Origin: Bacteroidales bacterium
GTDB taxonomy: Bacteria > Bacteroidota > Bacteroidia > Bacteroidales > P3
DNA length: 39,081 nt
Direction: 5' to 3'
Assembly (NCBI GenBank): GCA_017958525.1
Contig: JAGDCN010000053.1
Span: forward strand, 1-39,081
Positions 16,776-24,546 of this stretch are shown piece after piece. Each line of letters begins with the position of its first letter. Within the stretch, counting starts at the first letter, position 1. Made by a program: the position numbers and the translations under genes. The notes under the pieces were generated by a model. It had not been told where the DNA came from. It did no database searches and saw only the letters and a list, made by a program, of their open reading frames with translations.

Positions 16776-18395
16776 ATGAAAAAAAAGGTTCTTTTTTTGT
16801 GTTTGCTTCTGACGGCGGTTACCGTCCGCAGCCAGGATTACAGTTCACAGATTATTGACGGTCAGTCGTGTACATCCATTATGGTTGGGAAAAAGGCATC
16901 TACAGATGGCTCGGTGATTACGTCGCACACCTGTGATGGCCGCTACCGTACTTGGATGACAATGGAACCTGCCGCCGATTACAAAGCAGGTGCAGTCCAT
17001 CAGGTGCGCAAAGGTACAATGCATACAGCATATCGCGATGATACAACAGGAATCAAGGTGGCAGGAACCATTCCCCAGGTGCGTCACACATACGCCTACC
17101 TTAACACAGCCTATCCGTGTCTGAACGAGAAACAGTTAGCCATTGGCGAGACCACTTTTGGCGGTCCCGATACCTTGGTAAACAAGAATGGAATGTTTCT
17201 AATTGAAGAGCTTGAACGAGTGGCTCTTATGCGATGCGACAACGCTCGCGACGCCATCCGGCTGATTGGAAGTCTGGTGAAAGAGTACGGCTATGGTGAC
17301 GGAGGGGAATGTATTACGATTGCCGACCGTAACGAAGTGTGGCAAATGGAGATACTGGGCGAAGGTCCCGACAAAATCGGTGGAATATGGGCAGCGCAGC
17401 GCATACCCGACGACCATATTGGAGTTAGCGCCAACATACCGCGCATAGGTCGTCTGCAACGAGACAATCCCAACTACTTTATGTGTTCCGACAACATCGA
17501 ACAGGTGGCACGTCGCTACGGTCTCTGGGACGGAGAAGGCGAGCTCGTTTTCTGGAAGGTTTTCAACGCCAGTTATGCCAACGGCAAGAATTTCCGCGAG
17601 CGCGAGTTCTTCATTCTCAATGCATTGGCACCATCACTGGGTTTGTCGATGGATATGGCTGAGTTGCCATTTTCCATCAAGCCCGATCAGAATGTCGATG
17701 TTTCTGACGTAATGCAGTTGCTGCGCTCCACCTATGAGGGAACGGATATGGATATGTGCCGCAATATCAAGATGGTAAGTAAACGTCGCCAGAAAGACGG
17801 CACGGTGGTGACCGACACCGTCATCAGTTCTGTCGCCAATCCCTGGATGGGTGGCAACATACAGAACACACTCAATATGTTAAAGCCCGGCACGGTCGAA
17901 TTCAAACGCACTGTCAGTGTTGCTTGGTGCTCGTATTCCTTTGTGGCCCAGCTGCGAGACTGGCTGCCCGACGAGGTCGGCGGTGTCTGTTGGGTGGCGG
18001 TCGATAATCCCGGCCAGAGTCCGCGTGTGCCCGTCTTCTGCGGCACCAGCCGTTTACCGCAGGCATACAACCTCTGCGGCCACAAAAGATATGACGACAA
18101 CGCCGTCCTGTGGCAGTACCGCAAAGCCAACAAGCTGGCCACCGTTGCCTGGCAGCGCACCAAGGACATAATGAGCAAAGAGATTATGGAACAGGAGCAA
18201 AAAGCCTTCAAAGGACTTGCCGACCTGGAAAGCAGCGTGAAAGCCTTGAAAGCACGCGAGAGTGAGGACTACGACCCGTCGAAGCAAATCGCCAGCCTAC
18301 TGAACGACTACACATACCGTGTCTATGACAATTCCAGCTACGCCTGGCGTCAGCTGGAAGGGCGCTTCTGGCAGATGTTCGGAACAGGATTCTGA
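16776..18395 (+). CDS. Secreted C69-family dipeptidase
   Basis: A 539-residue Ntn-hydrolase of the PepD/C69 group, which cleaves dipeptides using an N-terminal Cys unmasked by self-processing. The signal peptide ends near residue 20 (VTVRSQ). The likely nucleophile is Cys32 in DGQSCTSIMVGKKAS, followed by TDGSVITSHTCD. GDGGECITIADRNEVWQMEI and HIGVSANIPRIG are further family segments. Length is typical. It lies 30 bp after the M20D gene and is followed by a strong terminator, so it is probably the last gene of the unit starting at 11037. A role in peptide scavenging is inferred. Confidence 0.88.
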   Translation: MKKKVLFLCLLLTAVTVRSQDYSSQIIDGQSCTSIMVGKKASTDGSVITSHTCDGRYRTWMTMEPAADYKAGAVHQVRKGTMHTAYRDDTTGIKVAGTIPQVRHTYAYLNTAYPCLNEKQLAIGETTFGGPDTLVNKNGMFLIEELERVALMRCDNARDAIRLIGSLVKEYGYGDGGECITIADRNEVWQMEILGEGPDKIGGIWAAQRIPDDHIGVSANIPRIGRLQRDNPNYFMCSDNIEQVARRYGLWDGEGELVFWKVFNASYANGKNFREREFFILNALAPSLGLSMDMAELPFSIKPDQNVDVSDVMQLLRSTYEGTDMDMCRNIKMVSKRRQKDGTVVTDTVISSVANPWMGGNIQNTLNMLKPGTVEFKRTVSVAWCSYSFVAQLRDWLPDEVGGVCWVAVDNPGQSPRVPVFCGTSRLPQAYNLCGHKRYDDNAVLWQYRKANKLATVAWQRTKDIMSKEIMEQEQKAFKGLADLESSVKALKARESEDYDPSKQIASLLNDYTYRVYDNSSYAWRQLEGRFWQMFGTGF

Positions 18396-18448
18396 TTGAA
18401 ATTGAAAATTAACTTATAACTCCAGAAAGTTGATTTTTTATACGTGAT

Positions 18449-18485
18449 AACGGAGGGCGTCGATTTCGTTCTCCGTTTTTTTTTT
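18449..18485 (+). terminator. Rho-independent terminator after the C69 gene
   Basis: AACGGAG (18449-18455) pairs with CTCCGTT (18471-18477), followed by an uninterrupted T tract to 18485. Confidence 0.85.
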
Positions 18486-18602
18486 CATTTGTTTGCAGCG
18501 AAAATGCCGTTTTTTGTGTCTATATAGATAGAAAACGTTTCATATCGCGATTTGAGAAGTTTTTTGAAGTTAAAAAAGTCATTAATTCAAAAATCACTTC
18601 TT

Positions 18603-19217
18603 ATGAAAAAAACAATTCTTCCCCTGTTGGGAATAGCATTATCGTTTGCGATTTATGCCGGATGCGGCAAAGAACCCGAAATCGAGCCAGATGTGTATCA
18701 AGTCATTGTCGATCCGACCGAAACTGGCGATTCAGTGTTGCTCCACGCCAGTTTTGACGAGGCGATACCAGCCACTTGGACAAACATAGACCAGGATGGC
18801 GACAGCAGCAAGTGGCAGAGATTTTCCGACCTTTTCGGCTATGCCGGACGCGGTTATGAGAACACCGATTGTCTTGCATCCTGTTCCGAGCATCCTTTCA
18901 CCCCCGACAACCTTATAGTTTCGCCTGAGATCCATATTCCCGGCAGTGGCGGTTATTCGCTTTCGTACTGGGTTTCGGCGCTTGATGCCAACAGATTAAA
19001 CGAGACCTATACTGTTTATGTTGGGAAAATGAAAGATGGGGCTTTTGTGCCGATCGGGACCCTGTTCGAGGAGACGACCGACGACTGTCAGCTGCATTAC
19101 CGCAAAATCGACCTGGACCCGTATAAAGGGTATGATCTGCGAGTTGCATTTCGTCACCACAACACGTCGATGATGGCCTATTTGCTTCTGGACGAGGTAA
19201 ATGTGACGCACGGATAA
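18603..19217 (+). CDS. Choice-of-anchor J (cleaved adhesin) domain lipoprotein
   Basis: A 204-residue lipoprotein with lipobox YAGC near residue 20. The remainder is a single jelly-roll domain of the cleaved-adhesin/choice-of-anchor J type: LLHASFDEAIPATWTNID with a DQDGDSSKWQ calcium-like loop, NLIVSPEIHIP, SLSYWVSALD, and the C-terminal LLLDEVNVT strand. Such domains bind surfaces or glycans in larger Bacteroidota proteins; here it stands alone. ATG at 18603 gives a normal signal peptide, whereas an upstream start at 18552 would add a lysine-rich, non-signal stretch. No T9SS C-terminal domain is visible. Confidence 0.8.
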   Translation: MKKTILPLLGIALSFAIYAGCGKEPEIEPDVYQVIVDPTETGDSVLLHASFDEAIPATWTNIDQDGDSSKWQRFSDLFGYAGRGYENTDCLASCSEHPFTPDNLIVSPEIHIPGSGGYSLSYWVSALDANRLNETYTVYVGKMKDGAFVPIGTLFEETTDDCQLHYRKIDLDPYKGYDLRVAFRHHNTSMMAYLLLDEVNVTHG

Positions 19218-19234
19218 GGGTTTGAGGAACTAAT

Positions 19235-19260
19235 TGTTGATATGTTGAAAGGTTGAAAGG
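19235..19260. repeat. Dispersed repeat, copy of 22404-22429 inverted
   Basis: A 26-base stretch beginning TGTTGATATGTTGAAAGG matches the reverse complement of 22404-22429 at 25 of 26 positions. A related GATATGTT-AAAGG-TTTGAGG stretch follows at 19263-19284 and recurs at 24464-24484. Confidence 0.75.
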
Positions 19261-19341
19261 ATGATATGTTAAAGGGTTTGAGGATTTAAAAGTTTAAAGG
19301 TTAAAAAAGTAATTGTTTTCGTTATAGTTAAAAGGGGAGAT

Positions 19342-19387
19342 AAAAAAAGGACAAATGAATCCGAGCGGATACATCTGTCCTTTTTAA
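19342..19387 (-). terminator. Terminator of the LEA-like lipoprotein gene
   Basis: AAAAAGGACA-ATG pairs across about 14 bp with CAT-TGTCCTTTTT (one mismatch), and an inner ATCCG/CGGAT stem extends it. On the minus strand it runs out into a T tract just after the stop at 19407. It may also stop plus-strand transcription from the adhesin-domain gene. Confidence 0.85.
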
Positions 19388-19406
19388 CTTCCTTTTGAAG
19401 TACTTA

Positions 19407-20015
19407 TCAGCTCTGTGAGCCGGTTTTCTTTTCGACCTTGATGTAGTTAGGCATCGGCACGGTGTAGCTGCCTACCGAGAGAAGCGGTTTGATACGCAGT
19501 CCCACTTTTGAGGAGGTTCCGTCGTTTTTGAAACTGCTGACGAAGTTTTTGAGGGAGTTGATGCCGTCCTTGCTGAACATACTGTACAGGTCGGTGTTGA
19601 CGCCCAGAGGGACCGTCGTTGTAGCCTGCTTGGTGACAGTGTATTTATTAGCGCTGTTGCCCTGTGCGAACTGGCTGCCGTCGATATCGAGAATCCAGTC
19701 CATAGCCGTAAGAGCGGCGTTCTTTTCGGTCGGGTTTTTAATGTCGATATTGACATTCATAGCCATCGGCACAGCCTTGCTGACCAGAGCGGTAGTAAGT
19801 TTAACCACATCAGAGGCGGTGATGTTGCCGTTGGTCAGATTTTTCACATTGACACCTGCGACAGTGAGGTTGGTGACATTTTTGAGGTTGTACTCACAAT
19901 TGGCCAGATTGGCGAGACCGGCGGCTTGGTCTGCCAGCGAGCTGAGAATGCTGCAAGCCGACAAGGAGAGGCAGGATGCGACCACAGTAAATAAACGTAA
20001 AAATCTTTTTTTCAT
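19407..20015 (-). CDS. LEA type 2-like lipoprotein
   Basis: A 202-residue lipoprotein with signal peptide MKKRFLRLFTVVASCLSLSAC. The body resembles LEA14/WHy domains: AGVNVKNLTNGNITASDVVKL, then NVNIDIKNPTEKNAALTAMDWIL, the hallmark of two facing beta sheets with an NP turn. LEA-like lipoproteins in Bacteroidota are common and poorly characterised. ATG at 20015 is chosen because the longer open frame to 20171 adds a non-signal extension and crosses a good -7 promoter site. A terminator follows directly. Confidence 0.75.
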   Translation of the reverse strand: MKKRFLRLFTVVASCLSLSACSILSSLADQAAGLANLANCEYNLKNVTNLTVAGVNVKNLTNGNITASDVVKLTTALVSKAVPMAMNVNIDIKNPTEKNAALTAMDWILDIDGSQFAQGNSANKYTVTKQATTTVPLGVNTDLYSMFSKDGINSLKNFVSSFKNDGTSSKVGLRIKPLLSVGSYTVPMPNYIKVEKKTGSQS

Positions 20016-20051
20016 ATCTTTATATTTTATAATGTTTATCAGTAACGAATG

Positions 20052-20059
20052 CAAATATA
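20052..20059 (-). promoter_or_regulatory. -7 promoter element for the LEA-like lipoprotein
   Basis: TATATTTG on the minus strand fits TAnnTTTG exactly, with about 36 bases to the ATG at 20015. No well-spaced -33 TTTG is seen. Confidence 0.5.
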
Positions 20060-20204
20060 CACAATTATTTTCATATTCGGCGATGGGAGGCAAAAAAAAA
20101 GACGGAGAGCCATCCGGCCGATGAAAAGGGGCAGTACGAAGGGAAAATTTATGCAAAAACAAATATAACAATAATCAAACTTTGGGGAAGAGAAATTTAA
20201 GAAA

Positions 20205-20248
20205 AGTTTGGTAAGAGTTTGGTAAAACTTTGATAGGACTTTGGTATC
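20205..20248. repeat. Four tandem 11-bp units
   Basis: Consecutive units AGTTTGGTAAG, AGTTTGGTAAA, ACTTTGATAGG and ACTTTGGTATC share AnTTTGnTA. The period is exactly 11 bp, close to one helical turn. It lies about 355-400 bases upstream of glnS. Confidence 0.75.
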
Positions 20249-20507
20249 CCTTTTGGGGGTGGGGATCAGAGATTTAAGATTAAGTGGGGAAGAGTGGATT
20301 TTAAGAATTTTTAACAGGGGATGTTTAAAATTAAGATTTGATGCAATAATAACAGATAAAGGTTTGAATAGCAGGTGAAAGAGAAGTTAAATAACGCTTA
20401 TGGCGGTGAGCTTACAATCAATGCTGAAATGTAGTGTTGTCAGCGAGAGGAAGATGATTTTTTTATATTTTCTTTGTTTCCGATGATGTTTTTTTGTGGA
20501 AAATTAG

Positions 20508-20515
20508 TATTTTTG
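20508..20515 (+). promoter_or_regulatory. -7 promoter element for glnS
   Basis: TATTTTTG fits TAnnTTTG exactly. TTTG-like boxes upstream (20473-20476 and 20493-20496) are not at the ideal spacing. The resulting leader would be about 80 bases. Confidence 0.45.
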
Positions 20516-20603
20516 TAATCTCGTATAGATTTACGGGAGAGGATTATAGTTTTAAGAATCAGGGTGCTAAGGTAGAAACAGCATCTGTCATTAATTATTA
20601 TAA

Positions 20604-22295
20604 ATGGAAGAAAACAACGAAAAACAGCTGAATTTCCTTGAGGAAATCATCGAGAGGGGTCTGAAGGAGGGTACATACAAGTCGATTCTTACCCGCTTCC
20701 CGCCCGAGCCCAACGGTTATTTGCACATAGGCCACGCCAAGTCGATATGTTTGAATTTCGGTTTGGCTAAAAAATATGGAGGGAAGACCAATTTGCGTTT
20801 TGACGACACGAATCCTGTGAAGGAGGATACTGAGTATGTGGAATCGATTCAGAACGACATACGGTGGTTGGGTTTTGAATGGGCAGGCATCCACTATGCA
20901 TCGGACTATTTCGAGCAGTTGTATGAGTGGGCCGAGGTATTGATAAAGAAGGGGAAGGCGTATGTGGATGACCAGAGTCTTGAGGAGATCCGACAGAACC
21001 GCGGCACGGTGACGTCGCCTGGTGTGAATAGTCCTTATCGCGACCGCACGGTGGAAGAGAACCTCGATTTGTTCCGCCGGATGCGTGCGGGTGAGTTTGC
21101 GGACGGTAGCAGGGTGCTAAGGGCGAAGATAGATATGAGTCATCCGAATATGATGTTCCGAGACCCGATAATGTATCGCATATTGAAAGCCGACCATCAC
21201 CGCACGGGCAGCAAGTGGTGCATCTATCCGATGTACGACTATGCCCACGGTCAGAGCGATTCGATTGAGAATATCACGCACAGTATCTGCACGCTGGAGT
21301 TCGACATACACCGTCCGCTGTATGACTGGTTTATAGAACAACTGGGTATTTTTCCGAGCCACCAGTATGAGTTTGCGCGGCTAAACATCGACTATACGGT
21401 TATGTCGAAACGTAAGCTGTTGCAACTTGTCAAAGAGGGCTATGTGAGCGGATGGGACGATCCGCGTATGCCGACCATATGCGGTTTTCGTCGCAGAGGT
21501 TATACGCCTGAGAGCATCCGTGCTTTCTGCGAACGCATAGGTGTTGCCAAGCGCGACAATATTATCAGTTATTCGCTTCTTGAGTTTTCGCTGCGGGAGC
21601 ATCTCAACAAGGTGGCGCAAAGGCGTATGGCAGTTCTGGACCCTGTGAAGCTGGTGATAGACAACTACCCGGAGGGTAAGGAGGAGCTGCTGAGGGCTGT
21701 GAACAATCCGGAGAACGAGGCCGACGGTACGCGCGAGGTGCCTTTCGGCAGAGAGCTGTGGATAGAGCGCGAGGACTTTATGGAGAATCCGCCGAAGAAA
21801 TACTTCCGGTTGTCACCTGGTACGGAGGTGCGTCTGCGCTATGCCTATTTTGTTACGGCTCAAAGTGTTGAAAAGGATGCGGATGGCAACATTACGTGCA
21901 TACACTGTACCTATGACCCGGCTACGCGAGGCGGCGACGCTCCTGACGGCCGCAAGGTGAAGGGTACTATACATTGGGTGAGTGCTCGCAATGCTGTGGA
22001 TGCCGAGGTGAGGCTGTTCGACCGCCTGTTTGCCGTGGAGGATCCCAACGAAGCTGCGGAGGGGAAAACGTTCCTGGACAACCTGAACCCCGACTCGCTG
22101 CGTGTGTTGAAGAACTGCAAAATTGAGCCCTGCATAGTGGAGGATGTGAAGGAAGGTGTTGTGGAGAACGGTGTCGCTGCTCCGCATCGTTTCCAGTTTG
22201 AGCGTATGGGTTATTTCTGCACGGATCCGGACAGCAGCGCAGAACATTTGGTTTTCAACCGTTCGTGCACGCTTAAGGAAGTAAAATGGAATTGA
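20604..22295 (+). CDS. glnS: Glutaminyl-tRNA synthetase
   Basis: Charges tRNA-Gln with glutamine directly. The 563-residue class I synthetase begins its catalytic core with [18 protein letters not shown] (HIGH at 41-44). The KMSKS equivalent is VMSKRKL (266-272), exactly as in GlnRS. The FDDTNP segment and [20 protein letters not shown] fit GlnRS rather than GluRS. The C-terminal anticodon-binding beta barrels are present. Having GlnRS implies this organism need not rely on the Glu-tRNA-Gln amidotransferase route. Confidence 0.96.
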   Translation: MEENNEKQLNFLEEIIERGLKEGTYKSILTRFPPEPNGYLHIGHAKSICLNFGLAKKYGGKTNLRFDDTNPVKEDTEYVESIQNDIRWLGFEWAGIHYASDYFEQLYEWAEVLIKKGKAYVDDQSLEEIRQNRGTVTSPGVNSPYRDRTVEENLDLFRRMRAGEFADGSRVLRAKIDMSHPNMMFRDPIMYRILKADHHRTGSKWCIYPMYDYAHGQSDSIENITHSICTLEFDIHRPLYDWFIEQLGIFPSHQYEFARLNIDYTVMSKRKLLQLVKEGYVSGWDDPRMPTICGFRRRGYTPESIRAFCERIGVAKRDNIISYSLLEFSLREHLNKVAQRRMAVLDPVKLVIDNYPEGKEELLRAVNNPENEADGTREVPFGRELWIEREDFMENPPKKYFRLSPGTEVRLRYAYFVTAQSVEKDADGNITCIHCTYDPATRGGDAPDGRKVKGTIHWVSARNAVDAEVRLFDRLFAVEDPNEAAEGKTFLDNLNPDSLRVLKNCKIEPCIVEDVKEGVVENGVAAPHRFQFERMGYFCTDPDSSAEHLVFNRSCTLKEVKWN

Positions 22296-22340
22296 AAATC
22301 ATTTCAAATTGAAAATTTGTTTTCGTTTTTAGTTTTTGTT

Positions 22341-22397
22341 AAAAGGAAATTTAAAGAGGACAATACGTAATAGCAAATTCATATCAACATATCAACA
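22341..22397. repeat. Dispersed 56-57 bp intergenic repeat, copy 1
   Basis: From AAAAGGAAAT through AAGAGGACAATACGTAATAG to two TCAACATA-type octamers. It matches 35431-35486 with one single-base change in the last 43 bases and small differences before. It lies about 50-100 bases upstream of the glycosyltransferase gene. Confidence 0.85.
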
Positions 22398-22403
22398 ATT
22401 AAC

Positions 22404-22429
22404 CCTTCCAACCTTTCAACATATCAACA
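22404..22429. repeat. Dispersed repeat, inverted copy of 19235-19260
   Basis: The 26 bases ending CAACATATCAACA are the reverse complement of 19235-19260 with one mismatch. Together with the repeat at 22341-22397 it fills almost the whole glnS-glycosyltransferase spacer. Confidence 0.75.
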
Positions 22430-22444
22430 AAAACCATTTTAAAA

Positions 22445-24028
22445 ATGAAGCGGCAGACATCATTGTATTTTATTGTTATCGGAGCATTTCTGCTCTTTAT
22501 ATCGGGTAATTTTCTCTCTGAGGGTTTGTCGCGTGTGGGTATGGACAATGCTGTTGTTTCGCAGCGTATGGCTGAGGGTTTTGAGGAATTCTGGCTGCCG
22601 TCGTTGTCGTCACCGGGGAATCCTGACCGTATGAACTATCTGCCGCTGGGATACTGGCTTGAGAGCCGTTGGTTCCAGCTGTTCGGCAGCAATTCGTTTA
22701 TGGCCGAGAAGTTTTATTCGGTGATGACATATTTTATTCTGGCAGCGCTGATGATATGGATATGGAGTCTGATCGGTAACAACAAACGCACGGGATGGTT
22801 GCCGCTGCTATGTTGGATTACGATTCCGATAGTTACGTGGTCGGCGACGAACAATCTGCTGGAGAGCACGATGACGATGTTCATTTTGTTGTCGGTTGTT
22901 TTTTTGCTGAAGGCGGGAAGGGCGTCGTTCATAGCGCAGTCGCGTTTGGCGCTGGGCAAGCCGACGGGTTCGTACAGACTGAGTCGCACGGCGTGGATAG
23001 TTCTGGCGGCGATGTCGATGGAGCTGGCCTTTATGGTGAAGGGCTTTGCGGGTCTGTTTCCGATATTCTTTCCGTTCCTCTATTGGCTGATGGTGCGAAG
23101 AGAGCGAGTGTTGTTTCCAGTATATACGACGGGAGTGATTCTGCTGGTGTGGATGGCGACTTTGTTTACAGCCATATTGATTTCGCCGGAAATATACCAT
23201 CATATGTACAACTATCTGCACCACCAGATGATAGGGGGAGTGCTACACGTGCATACGGTGGCGTCGCGATTCTATATACTGTATGTGCTTGTGGTGCAGT
23301 GGGCCATTCCGCTTGCAGTGATGGCGTTGCTGTGTGCCATCCGCATAAAGAACCGTCCATTTTACCGCTATATGTTCTTTTGGCGCAACCGTAATAAGTT
23401 GACCGCCGTACAGATAGAGCGTTCCAAACTTGGCTGGTTCTTTCTGGCGATGGGTTTTTCCGGCATAGTGCCCATTATGCTCGGTTTGAAGCAGCAGGAG
23501 TTCTATATAGTTCCCACGCTGCCTTTCTTTGCGATAGCGATGGCCTGTCTGATGTACGATTTGATTGAGGACTGGCTTGAACGGATGAACAAGACTGCCG
23601 AGCGAGTACTGTTGGGATTGGCAATACTGATTTTCGGTTCGGGGTTGCTGCTGAATTTCAACAGCATACACAAGGTGAACTCGAACCAGGACTTGTTGAG
23701 TGATATGAGACTGATATTGCCCTATCTGGATGAGGGAGAGGTGGTAATGGCGAGCGACGAGGTGATGCAGAATTCAGAGGCGGCAGAATATTTTTACAGA
23801 TACAAAAAGATTACATTCGACACGCTGCCGATGCATAAGCATTGTCTGACGATGTACAGCAGAGTGAAAGATTTCGGCGACGATATACACTATGAGAAAT
23901 GCGACCTGCCGACACGAATGTATGTGCTATATGAGAAGAATACAAATGACAATAAAATGACTATTACCGACACGATGTCGTACGATACGGACTATTATGA
24001 ACAAGATACAATTATTAATATTGATTAG
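22445..24028 (+). CDS. GT39-like membrane glycosyltransferase
   Basis: A 527-residue polytopic membrane protein with about ten to twelve hydrophobic segments, resembling ArnT/protein-mannosyltransferase (GT39/GT83) enzymes that use lipid-linked sugars outside the inner membrane. Support comes from the first loop after TM1, with GMDNAVVSQRMAEG carrying an acidic residue at the expected catalytic place, NYLPLGYWLESRWFQLFG (the usual PPL..W segment), and NNLLESTMTMFILLSVV. The C-terminal 130 residues form a soluble domain. Donor and acceptor are unknown. The next lipoprotein gene overlaps its end by 32 bases. Confidence 0.78.
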   Translation: MKRQTSLYFIVIGAFLLFISGNFLSEGLSRVGMDNAVVSQRMAEGFEEFWLPSLSSPGNPDRMNYLPLGYWLESRWFQLFGSNSFMAEKFYSVMTYFILAALMIWIWSLIGNNKRTGWLPLLCWITIPIVTWSATNNLLESTMTMFILLSVVFLLKAGRASFIAQSRLALGKPTGSYRLSRTAWIVLAAMSMELAFMVKGFAGLFPIFFPFLYWLMVRRERVLFPVYTTGVILLVWMATLFTAILISPEIYHHMYNYLHHQMIGGVLHVHTVASRFYILYVLVVQWAIPLAVMALLCAIRIKNRPFYRYMFFWRNRNKLTAVQIERSKLGWFFLAMGFSGIVPIMLGLKQQEFYIVPTLPFFAIAMACLMYDLIEDWLERMNKTAERVLLGLAILIFGSGLLLNFNSIHKVNSNQDLLSDMRLILPYLDEGEVVMASDEVMQNSEAAEYFYRYKKITFDTLPMHKHCLTMYSRVKDFGDDIHYEKCDLPTRMYVLYEKNTNDNKMTITDTMSYDTDYYEQDTIINID

Positions 24029-24449
24029 TGCATTTTGGGCTACGGGATGCGGATATCGCTATGAGCCGGGTGATTTGTATCGCGACGGGGAGAACAAAGG
24101 AATAGTGATAGATACCGACGACGCCGGCAATGTGAAACTGATAATGTCGCTTGATGAGATTTCGGGTATAGATGCCGATTCGGCCACGAAATGGGCGACA
24201 TCGACAGGGAACGGCTGGCGATTGCCGACAAAAAATGAAATAGAAAAAATCAGGAAATACAAAGCGCTGTCAAACAAAACACTAAACCGAAAGAAGATGC
24301 CACCTGTCCTAAGCGGACATACGTTCTATTGGACGAGCACCCCTTGCTCCGAGTCGCATACGTATGCCTGCGGTCCCGACGGCACAAAATGCTATTTCAG
24401 CACCAACGCCTCGGTGCAATACAGAGCACGAGCAGTTAAAGAGATTTGA
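23997..24449 (+). CDS. Small DUF1566-like lipoprotein
   Basis: A 150-residue lipoprotein (lipobox WATGC near residue 18). The mature part carries GNGWRLPTKNEIEKI and TFYWTSTP, the two signatures of DUF1566/Fib_succ_major-like domains, followed by a C-terminal RARAVKEI strand. Function of the domain is not known. It starts inside the glycosyltransferase gene (32-base overlap), so the two are likely co-translated. Confidence 0.72.
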   Translation: MNKIQLLILISAFWATGCGYRYEPGDLYRDGENKGIVIDTDDAGNVKLIMSLDEISGIDADSATKWATSTGNGWRLPTKNEIEKIRKYKALSNKTLNRKKMPPVLSGHTFYWTSTPCSESHTYACGPDGTKCYFSTNASVQYRARAVKEI

Positions 24450-24450
24450 A

Positions 24451-24484
24451 GGTTGATATGTTGATATGTTTAAAGGTTTGAGGG
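24451..24484. repeat. Dispersed GATATGTT repeat between two genes
   Basis: GGTTGATATGTTGATATG followed by a TTTAAAGGTTTGAGGG stretch. The second part matches 19263-19284 closely, and the first part is the complement of the TCAACATA octamers at 22383 and 35473. Confidence 0.65.
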
Positions 24485-24546
24485 TTTTCGATTTCGTTAA
24501 AGGTGAATTTGATCATAATATAATAGAACTTTAAAATCATCGATAA

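Larger units (their letters stand above)
20060..20603. other. Gene-free spacer before glnS
   Basis: About 540 bases with no supported coding region. It contains an A9 run near 20092, purine-rich sequence, an 11-bp tandem repeat (20205-20248) and the probable glnS promoter. No tRNA, riboswitch or other structured RNA is recognised. Confidence 0.6.

Noticed and set aside
20016..20171. N-terminal extension of the LEA-like lipoprotein
   Set aside because: The extension is not a signal peptide and crosses an exact TAnnTTTG site; the ATG at 20015 gives a complete lipoprotein signal.
22795..23394. 199-codon open frame inside the glycosyltransferase gene
   Set aside because: It lies in another frame of a clear membrane glycosyltransferase, has no signal or family motif, and is best seen as an overlap artefact.
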